From: Isoetes taiwanensis
Taxonomy: Eukaryota; Streptophyta; Lycopodiopsida; Isoetales; Isoetaceae
Direction of reading: 5' to 3'
DNA length: 64,000 nucleotides
Assembly (NCBI GenBank): GCA_021234155.1
Contig: JAJEKV010000033.1
Span: forward strand, 10,362,163-10,426,162
Position numbers and translations under genes: made by a program. Under the pieces are notes generated by a model that made no database searches, had not been told where the DNA came from, and worked only from the letters and a program-made list of their open reading frames with translations. Position 1 is the stretch's first letter; each line of letters opens with the position of its first letter. Positions 1 through 13,020 of this stretch are shown piece by piece.

Positions 1-3000
1 TTCTGATTTCGGTTGTATTTGCTGAGAATGCGCGAATTTGGAATCATCGATTAGCATGACATAATATATCAAGACTGAAATTGCATCTCATGGCGATATG
101 GCATCTTGTAATAATGTTTTAAAGCAATGCAGTCCCGTGTACAGCAAAATTTGAGGGCACCCCGTCAAATCCTCGCCGATTTTTAGATGCTTTTGGATTC
201 TTCTCACTTCGCCCCGCTTACTTCGATTGCTGCTTCAATCCTTATGCTTGCCTCTGCGACAATAGCCATTTGCAAGCTCTATTCACTTCCGGAGGTTTTA
301 TGTTTGACATCTGCTTGAGCCATCGCATCAGCGCGGGGCCTGTATCTTGCTTTCAAAGGCACGGAATAAAACTTTCCATGGCATATTCAGGATATCAATA
401 CCCGATTTGATGGGTTTATATACGATGCGATTAAGGTTTGGGAAGACTCGCTAAAATTGCCCTCAAATCTAAAAGTATTTATGACCATCTAATTTTGCAT
501 TTGAAATGTCCGTTCGGCTTCCGGAAACCCGCTACGTATCGCAGCCCCAAGGCAACCTTGCTACTCATCTACAACCTTTTGCTTCATTGAGGTAACTTCA
601 ATTAGTACCAAGCATCCATAAGTTCTTCATAATACGAAGCATGTCAAACCATTAGTTTGTGCATGTTGTCCATAATATTGTCTTTTATACGTCAGGGGCG
701 TTTGAACTTTTGTCATTTAGATTCGAAGGCGTTGCATGGCCAAGACTGAACCTGGCTCTTGGCATGGATCGTAACTATGCTTGGTGAGGTGTGCATCTTT
801 GAAGCCATGAGATATATACCATGTGTGCATATTTCCAGCGCCTCCAACGCCCAAATGCACACCTACACCTACAGTTGTCTTGCGTATGTCACCACAAAAC
901 GCCGTTACTAATCACTAAGAATAAAAAGAATCCCGGAAAAATTCTGATTCTTCATATTCAGCGATAGAAGCGGCGGCAAGTGCGGTTCTATCTCTAGATC
1001 TTTGAAGTTTCGAAATTGCATTTCCTGCATGCCCTAGCGATCAATCAAGTAGAATGATAACAGCATCGGTACGGATATATTTGGCAATACGCCAAAGCGC
1101 ATTAGTATTTGCATATGCAGCCTTTCGAACAAATTGGATCATCATTGGGAATAACCTTGGCCGGTTTGCAAAATTTAAACTTCATACTTATGATTTTTCA
1201 GCGGGTTTAAAACCGATTTTTTTTCCAAACTGCGTTCATTGATTTGTTGCTCGCCCGCCGAGCGTAACTTTTGTGCAAAATAGCAAATGATGGTTGATCG
1301 GATGAGACAGCTGTGATGTAGGCATTCATGATGATAGTTGCGTAGCCATATTGCACATAGGCATTTATCATGGCAGGATATATATCTTTTATAGATATGA
1401 GGTTGGAAAATAAACTTATTAATCCACAGAGGCTGCAATTTTACGTACCACTTTTACGGATGTGCGCAAACCCACAATGGCTGTTTGACACATGAAGCCA
1501 ACACAAAGCTATAGGCGCATGTAGGCAAGCAGCGAAGAGCCACAGGATGTTTTGAAACAAGTCTATTATTTCCCTTCCTTTGTTTTCTAGAATTGTCACG
1601 AGGGATTTGGATTTATATCTTTGAACAAAGCAAGTTCTACGGAGAGGTTGGATAAGAATTATTCAAAGGGTTCTCACGGGCATGAAATTGCGTACATTGC
1701 AACTCAAAACATTTTAACCTAAGTAGACACCAGCAGCTTAATGGCTATAGAGGTTGAAAGTAAGAGAGAATTTAGTAATGTTCAATGCTGCGACTAAAAT
1801 ATATTGTGTTTTCTATACTTATTACCATCTTGTAATATTTTGCGTTGTAATAACAAAGTTAATACACATCTATTACCCAATGAACTCATATTTTTAGATG
1901 AGCAAATCATTAAGGACACTACAATGATTTAAAATAACATAGCATTAGTTCCAAACAATTAACTTCACTCAAAACGCGGTCGAAATAAAATAGGACCTTA
2001 TGCATTTGGATGTTCATTATATTTTTAGTACAAAATGATTGACATTCCAGAGTGTAGCTCAAGCTCATTTAAATTGGACTAAAAAGCTTTACTCCCAAAC
2101 AAATGCCAAATAAAGGTGGCCCTTTGTATTCTATTACATCCTAACCCATGTTTCACAAGCACTTGAAGCTCTGTGATCTTTATGCAGAGAAATAGCAAAT
2201 TTTATATAGGGATGAAAAATAAATGAGGCCATATCCAACGTCAAAGTAAATGTCCCCTTTAAAATGTCATGCCTTTTGCCTCAATTTTCAAAAAACCCTC
2301 CAAATGAATTAGGCTACTCTGAGGAAATGCTCACGTCCCTTCTGTTTCTCTCCTTTGATTTCGCTTCTGGGAGTTATTACTATATAGTAGCATACAGCGT
2401 ACTTGTAAAGAGCATTTGGGCTGCATTCAATGTTATCTTGAGTTTCGCTATGAAGTGGTTTAATACGCTACAAACACATTAGGCAATTAGTAAAGAGCAT
2501 TTTACGGTTATCTATGTGAACCTTCATGTGTTATATGTGTGCATGTAGTAACACCCCATGGATGTGATAATGCGCTTGTTTGTTATAGCATAATCACATG
2601 CACTTGTTTGTTGGACGTGCCTCTAAATGTATGTTATAGGTCGCATATATAATACATGGTGGACATGCCTATGTAAAGAAGCAACACATCTAAAATATAA
2701 AAAATACATAGTTTGCCTTGTAAATAAATATACTATTAAAGCTGTAATGGTGGAAAAAGGACAAATATTTATTTCATACCTCGTATTTTCTAAACAGAAT
2801 TTTATTTACCTTTCATTTTGGATTTTTTGTACATGGTTTCATTTGTTTATGTGCATACTTAAGTGTTTCCTTTTTGATTCAAGATGTGGTTTTAAATTCT
2901 CCTACAGTATGCATGGCTTCGTTGTCACTTTTTAGGATCTCTCATATGGCTCCTTTGATCCCCATTTACTTGACAGATGTGCCGTTGGACAAAATCACTG

Positions 3001-3955
3001 AAAAATAGTTAAGTCTTGGGAATATTTATCAATCAAAGTCTTAGCGTTGGCATCATACCTAGTATGCCGATGCGAAACGCCGCCCCATGCCTTGTTGAAG
3101 ATTTTTGAAAGAAAATGTTATCAAATAGAAATGGAGTATGTATATCCATGGCTTCAATGCGTCTTGGGATGAGCGCTTTTGGGGGCATATGGATTTCCAG
3201 TATTAATGCACGCAAGACTAGGATTTAGAGATGGATCGATTCTGCGGCCACTGTCCATTTGTACAAGCGGTGAGTTGATTGCAATGGATGAATCAATAGT
3301 ATGGGCTCTGCGCGGTTTCAAAGCTGTGTTAGCCGCACGAGAAGAAGACACTGGTATTTAGCAGGATATATCCGGTTACACAGAAAAGAGCTACTAGATC
3401 ACAAACCTAGTCTTTGAAATTAGCTATAAATTCAGGTAAATTTTATAAATTTTATCACGGTAAAGTGACCATTTACGCCAAGGTGCGCGATATTTTGCCA
3501 TCCATACGACCTTTGAGGACGCCTTGCTTGTACTCCAACCAGGCCTCCACTCTAAAACTCAGCTCAAATTCGATTCTTTGCTCATATTACATTGTTCAAA
3601 GGACATAAGAGGGAGGTACTCATGCTTACAATAGCTGTAGCATGTCTCTTGCGACTATGGCTACAGAATACTTGACACACAGCGTACTATACCGGACATC
3701 TTTGCCTCTTTAGCTTTCTTTTGGCTTTACTACCGGCTGCATCAAATGGGTTGGAAGAGAATTGATTGTCTGGAAGGTAAAGCTCTGTTTTGCTTTAGGG
3801 GTAGGATGTCATGAGGTTGAAGCATGCATCCACGCAATATGAACTAATCAAATTAGAATTGAATCGAATTTAAGTCATCCTCTACTTTGAGACCAAAATG
3901 GCATATGGGACCCAAGACAATAGAAGGAAAAAGGGAGAAAAAAAAATTAGAGAAC
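1..3955. other. AT-rich intergenic DNA, no gene seen
   Basis: I see no open frame with recognisable domains on either strand; frames are short (about 100 codons at most) and compositionally random. No terminal repeats, RNA genes or long tandem arrays stood out by eye. This is most simply old, unconstrained intergenic DNA. Confidence 0.5.
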
Positions 3956-4166
3956 ACATACATCTACAAAGCGATCATGGGCAAATAAGCGCCAATAGTG
4001 GTCAGGAACGCATTAGATGTTTGTCTTTGAAGCGGTGATAGATTGGTGATAATGGACTCTGCATTTGGACAAGTATTTTTGTAATAATCAGCGTCAGGTT
4101 GCCTGAAACCACAATGGCAAACACTAGCTGGAGCCGGAAAATACACTTTCGATTATTTTTTGCCAT
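3956..4166 (-). pseudogene. Class III peroxidase, decayed first-exon fragment
   Basis: Class III (secretory plant) peroxidases are haem enzymes that use hydrogen peroxide in the cell wall and vacuole. On the minus strand an ATG at 4166 opens a hydrophobic, signal-peptide-like stretch (LQLVFAIVVSG). One frame change later it reads QPDADYYKNTCPNAESII, which matches the mature N-terminus of the family (YYxxTCPxAExII). After another frame change, 3956-3998 reads RLFAHDRFVDVC, matching the distal haem motif RLxxHDCFVxGC. The catalytic Arg and His remain, but the conserved Cys is Arg and the Gly is Val. At least two frame changes mean it cannot be expressed. No further exons were recognised nearby, so it is an isolated fragment. 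Three family motifs in the right order and spacing make the identification fairly firm. Confidence 0.7.
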
Positions 4167-6093
4167 AGCAACTTTATATTAGTGTGAGCAAACAATTCAA
4201 ATCTCCAATCTTGGCCGGTAGGGTGCAAATAATCAAATATATATGCACCATGAGGGGTATCCTTCATGAATTAACCTTGCAATAGCATTAGATCATTCTT
4301 AGACTTCGATTCGCGCCATGGCGGTTGGCTTGGATGTCAAATCTGCAAATTGAAGGGGCCGGTTATGATACTTAAGATCTCGTTTTCCAACTCTTTTTCA
4401 CTCCAGCAGTTGTTTTGGATGCATGTCTTGATCTTTTAAAATTACACCATTGTCAAGACAAGCAGGCGTTGCCATACTTGCACTCCACAGAATTTCTTAA
4501 GCTTGCTTCCATTATAATAGTTAATTAATGTTTAATTTGGCTACCTATAAGAACTTCTTGCCCTCTTTTGTAGTAGTCATTACTTGTGTTTGTTAGTATT
4601 CAATTGTTTGTCATTTGACCTATTCGAGCAGTCTTAGATAACACCCAAAATTGGAGCGAAATCTAGACACACAATGGATATATATCTATAAAGAGCGATG
4701 ATTGCGGAATAAAACCCCATGTTCAAAATAAAATGGCATTATTTGAGGCACTACGAGCCGTATTCCTTTTCTCTCTGTATTTTAAATTTTTTGTACCTTT
4801 TATTTGGCAACAAAGGGAGGGCAGTAAAAGCGCTGTGTTTGTTGCACGTCAGTGTGCAATTATCTTCTGTGTTTGGCACACATATTAAATATACACCTTA
4901 GCGCGTGAAACACCGCGCTGACACTGACATGTGGACATGTAGCACTATGTACTAAATAAAATCCATAAAGGTCAATTATACAGCTAGGTACCTTAACTTC
5001 ATCAGAATTTATATTACAAATCGCGCACTTTTGGTTGCCCTAAATTTTACTTTTTGTGGGGGTGGGAATATTAGCGAGAATTATAAGCTGGAATGCACCT
5101 AGATGCAACTTTACTAAGATATACTACAATACATTATAGTATTTAGGAACAACTAACAACAACAATATACTATGTTGACAAGAGGATAGCCGTATACTAT
5201 GTTGACAAAGGCTAAAAATGAGAGTTCTAGGCTCAATGCATGCCGTTGAGAGCCATCTACCACTTTAACATATATTTGTTTGGCCCTTTCTAGGTATTTC
5301 ACATGAGTACAAAGCTGTCAATCTGCGAGGCTTGATGAGCATCTAAGCTAATTAAGTTCAAAGCACTTTTCAATCAATCTGGGTGCATTTTAATGTATAA
5401 TGGCGAGACACATCCCAGTTAACTAGGCCTCAAATTTTTTATAATTGATTACCCCAACAGCGAGTGCGTCACACTGATTTTACCTCCTTGGGTCAAGCCT
5501 CTGTTTCTGTAAGCAGTATGCCCTGTTTGGGGCACAGGGGCTCGAAGCATATGTGTCAGAAATCTAGTTGAGCATCTAACAGGATTGAATATAACCAATA
5601 AAATGACTAAAACCTCATATATATATACTCTACTCTCCCTCCTCCTCTCCTCCCTCCGGTCAGATAGCCTGAGGAATACAATGCGTATGTGCATATCCTC
5701 TCTGTACGTATGCATTTATATGTGTATATACCACTCCATATCACGACCCATATATCACGGTCCTCATATATACCACCCAATAATGACTTTTTGTACTGGG
5801 TTCACAATCTGCATTGAGAAAAGCAAATATGTAGCATATATAGGGGTTTTGTGTTTTGCTCACGCTTTCTAAAAGGGTTTCACAAGATTTTTAAGCTGGC
5901 CTATTAGAGATGGATGTGCTAATGCGTACATCTAAAATTTTCATTTCTTAATCCGTTGATTTAGTTTTTCCATTAAGTCCAGCATCCCGAGGCTCACACA
6001 ACAAAAGCCCTCTTTTATTTTTAGAGAACAGAACTTATACAGAAAGCCTAAATGGTGACCTTAAGGAGGCTTGGCGGGCTGAGCTTTTACTTC
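4167..6093. other. Intergenic DNA, no gene seen
   Basis: AT-rich sequence with short random frames only. Around 5,620-5,790 there are runs rich in TAT/ATA and CTCC that resemble degenerate microsatellites. Nothing else was supported. Confidence 0.4.
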
Positions 6094-6914
6094 TTAAATG
6101 GCAGGCTGGTTTAACGCCTTGAGATGCGGCCGGCCTTGAAGACGTGGGGTTTTGGCGCAGGCCGTTTCCATCTTGGGGCTTGGTACACTAGGGAGAAGCG
6201 ACATTTGGTTTTCTTCAAATCTTCTTTTCGCAGGAGCATACGGAACTTTTTGAATAGATTTCACAGGAGTAGTAGCGGTTCGGCAGGGCGGGTCAAATCT
6301 GGCTGTCGGAAAGCACAAATCCCGAGCAATCAGGAAGCTTTTTAGGCGTGCAAATTCAGAATCCATCCGATTTGTGAAGCGGACTGGGGCTGTCGATGAT
6401 AAATTGCGTGATCGGTCCCTTCTTGTCAGATCCACTATTTAGAATCAGATCCATACCCTCTGGGTCGATCTTGATGGGCCCTGGACGATTCCACTTTGGG
6501 ATACTTGTTTGGTATCCTCCAAATGTCAGGGATTCAGATGAATTTCGTTTCCATTTCAGCTTCACTAAACTTGTTCAGTTCATGCCTTCAAATTCCCTCT
6601 TTGGAAAACCTTCATCCATTCGTTGCATGGTTTTCATTTTCAAATGGCTCACTCCACGGGGTAAAACCCATAGCCAAAATGCGCGCCGCCAGGCACGCTA
6701 AATGCAAAATGCGCCCGCGTATTCGCATACTGACGACCCCGGATCTCTCAGCCAGCCCGGCGTTTATTGCGCTTCCAATATCATCTGCTGCCGGATCTGG
6801 CGGTTGAAGCGTGCTGGCGGGGCGCGAAGCTGTTCTCTTTGGGAGCCTTAGGCTTCTTCTCCTTTGGAGTTTAGCCTTCTTTTCTTTAGCGGGCTTCTCG
6901 GGATTTCTCTTCAT
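6094..6914 (-). pseudogene. Unidentified decayed reading frames, basic protein-like
   Basis: Three minus-strand frames follow one another (6914-6612, 6565-6356, 6435-6094). They have a protein-like composition: a Lys/Arg-rich start (EKKAKLQRRRSLRLPKR), then a Pro/Ala stretch, then a Gly/Pro/Lys-rich segment. The local base composition is more GC-rich than the flanks. I recognise no domain. The frames are broken by stops and shifts, so if this was a gene it is dead. It could equally be chance open frames in a GC-rich patch. The interpretation is weak. Confidence 0.22.
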
Positions 6915-7387
6915 AGGGTTTCCGGCGGGGAATCATCGAGGAACATGCGACGCAGGGGGCAAGATCATGGCGAAAATTTTGTGGGGTTTTTTAAATTACG
7001 GAGGCCCATGTTACAAAACTACTCATGGCTGGCAAAATGGATTGACACGATGTTTCGGCTATCCTGGCATTAATACAGTCAAAAAGAGCCGCCAGAAGGG
7101 GGTAGAATTGAAGAGCAGCGTCGCTTTCATAGGCACAGCGTCATAAATAACTAAATCACCTGTATTCCTTGAGGTTGTTTTATTTTTTGGCACTTATGTA
7201 CACCATGGCTCTGCCCTCTACCTCGTATTATTTCTTGGCACTTACACCCATAAGCGGGGCTAACTAGCCCGTAGAGTTTTCGTAGCGCTTTTAGTTGGGG
7301 CTGAAGGAAGACTTTGAAACTTTTAATATAACAATTAGCACCTGCTTCTATTAACATTTATTCTCGAAACCATTGCATTTAATTTGG

Positions 7388-10300
7388 AATTCGTCCCCAT
7401 AGAAGCCCCGCTGGTTTGGGTGCATATTCACCGCAGGGGGTACGACTCAAGGTGAGAGAGCACATTTGGATGACACTTAATTCTTGCCACAGCCCCCTAT
7501 TAATCCTACGCGTCTACGTAAAGTTCCTCGTTTGTGGGGTATGCAAAGTACAAGGTACATATCTTCGCCAGCGAGAGTTTTACTTGCTTGTGAAATACTA
7601 TGAGATTTCAGGAATACACTATGGTGTTGATTTGTCAAGTCTAAAAAATACAATTATGAGGGGCTCGCTGCTACTTCGCAGCAACTCTATGACCCCATTT
7701 GGTTCTCGTGGAGGAGGATGTTGTGGAGGGGCACACGCCGGTAAATGGGAAGGCAAACGACCTGGGTAGAGTATCACCAGTAGGGATTTTCAAAATAAAT
7801 GAAGCACGGCTGGGTGCCGATCCCTCACTATCATTCTTTGACATTGCGAGAAAAGGTTTCCAGAGCAATGGACCACAAGCGAGGGTTGTTCCCATTCACA
7901 AGAGGCGGCCCACGCTGTAAGGCCATTCACCCGGACGATCGCTATTCAGGATTCGGTATTTGCCAATTATTTGGCTGGCATTCTCGGCGGCCGATTGACC
8001 CGGCCAGGCGGGAGGCAGCGGATGTGGGGAGATCCTCGCACAGCGATTGACCATATCTTTTACTGCCGGACGCCCGATTGAAGAGCAGCCCGGAACCATC
8101 AGCCCGAGGACTTGTATTCTTTGCTGGACTTAGAAAGGCTTTGTCTGATCCCAAAGGGAAAAGCTATAGGCTTTCGGCTGCGTCAAGCCCAAGGGCTGCG
8201 GCTGCTGTGCGAGAATGCGCCTCTGGGAGTTGTATGAGAGTTGTTTTGGCGGGGATCTCGCGGCCAGAAGCCGGGCCAAGCATTCACCCGCGATAGTATC
8301 GAGGTCGGAAGCGTGAGGGGAAAAAAATTAAGCATCCTATATATTTTTTTCAAAATAGTTTGGCTATTTTCAAAATTTTGCAAATTTAGTATACATTTGG
8401 TAGGGTTATTATTATTATTATTACATTTATATATCTTTGGGACTTGGCCGAGAAAACTTTTTGAATTAAGCTATATAAATTCTCGCTTGTTTCTATTCAG
8501 ACACCAACTAGAAAAAGCAAAAATAGAATTTAAGTTTAACTTAACTTCCAAGATGCTCATTACAAATTTCCTAAATAACCATTTAAAAAAGAATCTGAAA
8601 CATACAATAATATTAAATACTTTAAGCAAAGGCTTCAGGCATAACATAGCATCATGATAGAACTCCACATTCTATACCGTAGTATTTTGCCACTAGATAA
8701 TAGCGATCAAATTTGCAGCTTTATACAAGGCGGTCCATGCAACCCTTTCAGGGCGTCTGGAAGGATATTGGCCAAAATATATTTACATTTCCTTTTTAAG
8801 ATGCATATGTGAAATGCTGTGACCAGAAATTCATAGTTTGAAAATTCCCTTCCTCATGGAAGTAGGTGGTAGGATGGTAATAAAGTAGATAATAAATTTA
8901 TTTTGTTTGGCTATTAATTATTTATCCATATAAATGCATTATGTATAAAGAAAGACTAAATATGCTTTTTTGTTTGGGAAAAGGAAAATAGGTTTAGCTG
9001 TCTAAAAATATTCGGAATACATATGTTTCCGCGTACTGGCTGTTTTTATTTTTCCCTAAATAAATCTCCTTTTCATAAAATTGTATAAGGAAATTGTCAC
9101 CTAAAAGTAAGCCATTTGGCTATTGTATGCCATAGGTACTTTCCATGTAAGAAGTGATTTTGCCCCTCACCAGTAACACTTTTTGACTCTCACCGTTTGA
9201 TGAGTTCAAGAGCCTTTAAACTTCATAGAGTATTCTGAGAGGATTAAGCATCCTTTCACTTTAGGTCATCGCCCATTTCATCTCTATGGGGCTGATGTTA
9301 GGCCTTGACCCCGGCTATGGATATAAATACGGATACTTCCCTAGACACGATACATGGGGCTCTGGTTAAATAGCGTAATCGGCTGAGAACTTGGGGGTGG
9401 TTCTCGCCATCTCGCCAGCCCTTGCGCTCACTGCACTCCACATCATGGGGGCGGCGGCGGAATTCATTGCCCCACCCTGGGGTACAGGGGTGAGTTCCCC
9501 TCCTGGCTCTGTTGGGGAGGCGTCTGCTCGCTGCGGGTGGCCAGCCAATGAGCTGAAGCCGCTTTATGCCATCGCAGTTCATGATCCCCGAGGCGAGCTC
9601 CATGATTGGGAGCCATCCGATCCCATGTTTGGGGCGGTCGAGCACATCCCGCTGCATAGGGGCGTTACATTCCCTGCTTTTGGCGGGCACGGGCCAGAAG
9701 CAGGCCCGAGGTCGCGGGGAAGGCATTTTTGGCTTGCAGGCACCCAGGGTGAAACAACCGGTCCCCTTCCAGGTGCAGCTGCGAGAAAGCGGATTCGCCT
9801 TTACGCTTGCGTGGCCGACCCTTGATAGACACGCTCGTCTATTTACCCCGGCGAGAAAGTGTAGTTACCTTATAGGGTGATGCTTTCGGCTCCGCGCACA
9901 GCTTCACGTTGGCGGCAATGCGCCCGATTGGCGCGGGGCACAGTGGAGAGGGTAAGAGATCGTTATGGTTGCGCCCGGATGGAACATCGCGAGGAGCCGC
10001 AGAAGTGTGCCGAGGTGGACCACCGGGGGAGCCCACGTCGTGGCGACTGCTGGGAGCACTGGGCCCGCTTGCTTCCTTGGCGCTCCTACGGGACCACGGC
10101 GGCTCTAAGAGCAGGTCAAAGCGGCCCATTACAAAAGACATCAACCCGGTTAGCACGGGGCCTGATCTGCGTTCCCGGTTGCCTTACGAAGCCTTGTTGA
10201 ACTCACATTGCACATGTTGCTGCAGTGCCCACCATCGCCATGAGAGGCCAGGCGGTGGTTGGAGGCCCATGAGGTGGACTCTGTCGATCTTCATCCAAGC

Positions 10301-10765
10301 GAGATTGCCATTATTTGCCGGCGTTAAATTCAGTCCGGGCGGTCGCTCCCATATTCTGACCGGACTTGCCCCTACATTCTTGATGACTGCGTCGATGCGT
10401 GCCATGGGTAGTACCGAGGGAATACTCTTGGACTTGCGAGCTCACCTTGCCCCCTGAGCGGCGGCCCGATTAGGCACTACGGTCGCGGTGCATGAGTGTA
10501 CATATTGTATGTGTTTTCATTTTATATATTAGCGGCGGTTTGCCGGCGGTACGAATTCTTTGCCACTGTTGATTTTTCCCGAAACGCCGAGTGAGGGTGC
10601 ACACTGTCCGGGTAAATCAAAAAGCGTTGTACTTTTAATATTGGGTCCCGCCGAGCGCGGGTGGTCTCCGTGGGCGATAAAAATACCTTCCTTCCTTCCT
10701 TCCCCTCGTCACCCAGGTGTGAATATGCACCCAAACCAAAGGGGTTTAAGGGGGACACAATTTAA
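7388..10765. mobile_element. Large TIR element, GC-rich interior, no recognisable transposase
   Basis: The two ends form inverted repeats. At 7413-7429 the sequence reads GGTTTGGGTGCATATTC, and its exact reverse complement lies at 10721-10737. Similarity continues outward for about 25 more bases on each side (a C-rich tract, then AATT), with mismatches. The same terminal sequence bounds the smaller element at 12.4-13.0 kb, so this is a family rather than a chance match. The interior is GC-rich at 7.7-10.5 kb and has several open frames of 100-182 codons on both strands, none with a motif I recognise. It is either a long non-autonomous DNA element or a decayed autonomous one. No target-site duplication was identified. 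Confidence 0.5.
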
Positions 10766-11525
10766 ATGTGTTGGACCCAATGGTTTGTGAGTAATGTCAG
10801 CTAAGGTAGTCATGTGTTGGTTGTTAATGTCAGTAAGTTTGTTATGTATTCGATTTGTTATGTAATTGGGGGATTTAATTTTTATGAGTTGGATGTTAAT
10901 AGTTTGTGTTGCAAAAATTTTTGCTAGAGATTGTGACAAAAGATTTTAAGAATTCAGGCGAAAGAAACTAAAATTCCATTTGGGAAGCGCACCATCTACA
11001 GCTTTTGAATTTGATCACAATAAAACAAAATGGGAACATAAGTAAAGGATTCTACCATAAAGATGAAGCTGATTGATCCCATTATTAAAGTCATAAAGTT
11101 TGCAACTTATGCAACATTTCAAGCTTTTAACGGCGAGCCTTTGGCCTCCATGGATTCTTGTGGTGAGAAACCAAAAGTGGGAAACTTTTACCTTGTGCCC
11201 TAAGTTTAGAAGCCTTGGAATTTATAATAACTTTATAAAATCTAAAATGCATGGTAATTTTTGCAAAGTACGCATTAGGAATGAGCCATAAAACAATATC
11301 AATAACGCAATCTGTCGATTGGTAGGATGTGAAGTACAAACCCGGCGAAATAGGCGTTTTTTGGCACGAATGCTTAACCAAACATATCCATATCAGCGCA
11401 CTGCTCCGAAAGGTCGCCAGGAGAGCTTTCCAAGCAATAAAATCATCGAAGCGGCTCTAGATCAAAAGTTATGATAAGAAATGTGTTTGCCGCGTGGGGA
11501 AAGCGCACTACATGTGCCCTTCAAG
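10766..11525. other. Intergenic DNA with extra arm-like repeat
   Basis: Around 10,790-10,920 a GTTGG-rich segment resembles the arm that flanks the TIR family, suggesting the arms are themselves made of subrepeats. The rest, to 11,525, shows no gene or RNA. Confidence 0.35.
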
Positions 11526-11739
11526 CCCTTCATGTGCCCATTATGCACCACACACACACAAAAAGAGGGCTTTTGTTGGCCCGAGCCGGTGACGGACTGT
11601 TACGACCATTGAAAAAAGGCTAAATCGGCTGGCCCTTCATGTACCCATTATACACCACCGCGCGCACAAAAGGGAACTTTTGTTGTGAGCCATTGGTTGT
11701 TGACCATTAGGCTAAAATCAATGGCACCAGCCAGTGCAC
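11526..11739. repeat. Two-copy tandem duplication, period about 107 bp
   Basis: The unit beginning CCCTTCATGTGCCCATTAT at 11526 recurs at 11633 as CCCTTCATGTACCCATTAT. Both are followed by a CACCAC run with a CA- or CG-rich tract, AAAAG..GG..CTTTTGTTG, then a more diverged half ending in GACCATT and GGCTAAA. The copies differ at many sites, so the duplication is old. Confidence 0.6.
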
Positions 11740-12201
11740 TCGGGTAATGCGCGCATTGGTACATCCATTTTGAATACATCATGAGAATCATAGGGAAAAC
11801 CTTAGTGGCATTACAAAAAGCACAAAGCCTGATTATTGTGCTACATATTCACCGCGGGGGATGCGATAGAACAGCAGGCTGCGCCAGGGGTACGAGCATA
11901 ACGCTATTCCAATACTAGCCATGGCAATTAGCATTCAAAGTCATCGGGACTATGTTTTATTGTTCAAATTTACATATGACAATATGTGTTAAATAAATTC
12001 ATGCACATACTTGCAACATACTACTTGAGTTACAATATTGCAGCTCAATATAGAATAAAGCATCAAGCAATCTCGCAGTCGCGTGTGAGCATAGTCGCAT
12101 AACACCAACCAATCACAACAATGTTTATTATATAGCGGTATATTGCCTGATGATACGCCAATGCCTATTTTGCATATGACTATTGTGTGTAGCAATAGGC
12201 C
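11740..12201. other. Intergenic DNA with a partial TIR-family end
   Basis: At about 11,843-11,865 the sequence CATATTCACCGCGGGGG closely matches the subterminal sequence of the element at 7.4 kb (CATATTCACCGCAGGGGG). This looks like the end of a third, truncated family member. No coding feature was seen. Confidence 0.35.
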
Positions 12202-12407
12202 AACAATAAACAAGTCCATTATTACTATTATTTGTATTTGCATTGTTTGACACCTATATTTTGCTTTTTATAATCGCGACAACCAACAAATAAGGAGTAC
12301 CAAAACAAGCATTGATTATCATGATGTAATTTTCACGTCCAACAATTATAAATTAAAATCCCACTTGAAACCAGGGTTTTGGGCCCGAATTTTTTTAATA
12401 TCACGGC
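12202..12407. repeat. Tandem copy of the TIR-element arm
   Basis: The segment starting AACAATAAACAAGTCCAT at 12202 is repeated from 12408 with about a 206-bp period. Shared landmarks in order are ACTATTATTTGT, CAACCAACAAATAAG, TCCAACAATTATAAATTAAAA and a CC-rich tract. It is an extra direct copy of the left arm of the adjacent inverted-repeat element. Confidence 0.6.
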
Positions 12408-13020
12408 AACAATAAACAAGTCCATTCATTACTATTATTTGTGGGCATTTGTTTGAACACACCTCTCTATTTCACTGCATAGCCACAACAACCAACAAAT
12501 AAGTACCATTAACATTAATTAACATAAATCATTACATCCAACAATTATAAATTAAAAATCCCCACAGAAACCCTTTGGTTTGGGTGCATATTCTACGAGG
12601 GGGTTACTCAGGGGGCCTTGAGAGGCTGTCCGGATGGGCATATTGCCCTTTATTGAATGTGGACCCGTGCGTAAAAGCGATCCTCGTTTACGTAGGGTAT
12701 GCATATACTGGGATTTTAGCTATCTTTGTATATTGGGTTTTACCAAAATACTTCATAAGGTTTGAGAGAATGTATAATAGTGTTAATTTTGTACATGTAT
12801 TACCTTATAAATTTTAGAGATACAAGCGCCTTACCGCCGCTTGTGGCGAATATGCACCCAAACCAAAGGGGGTTTTTAGGGGGATTTACAATTTGCATAA
12901 TTGTTGGTGTAATGATTTATGTTAATTAATATTGTGGTACTTGTTGGTTGCTGCTATTCTCCGCTGGCACAACAAACAATAATGGACTTGTTATTGTTGG
13001 TTGTGTTAAAATTTGGGCCC
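12381..13020. mobile_element. Foldback/MITE-like element with long inverted arms
   Basis: The left arm (12381-12593) and right arm (12848-13020) are inverted copies of each other over roughly 170-210 bp with scattered indels. The innermost 17 bp are an exact match (GGTTTGGGTGCATATTC at 12577-12593, inverted at 12848-12864). Outward landmarks also pair: AATTAACATAAATCATTACA, CAACCAACAA.AAGTACC, ACAAGTCCATT and GGGCCC. The middle of about 255 bp resembles the subterminal sequence of the 7.4-10.8 kb element, including TCCTCGTTTACGTAGGGTATGCA. It therefore looks like a short internal-deletion derivative of that larger element. There is no coding capacity. Confidence 0.65.

Noticed and set aside
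9298-10457. Overlapping open frames of 140-182 codons as genes
   Set aside because: Frames overlap on both strands in a GC-rich block, with no motif, low-complexity composition and no splice or start context; best explained by few stops in GC-rich DNA.
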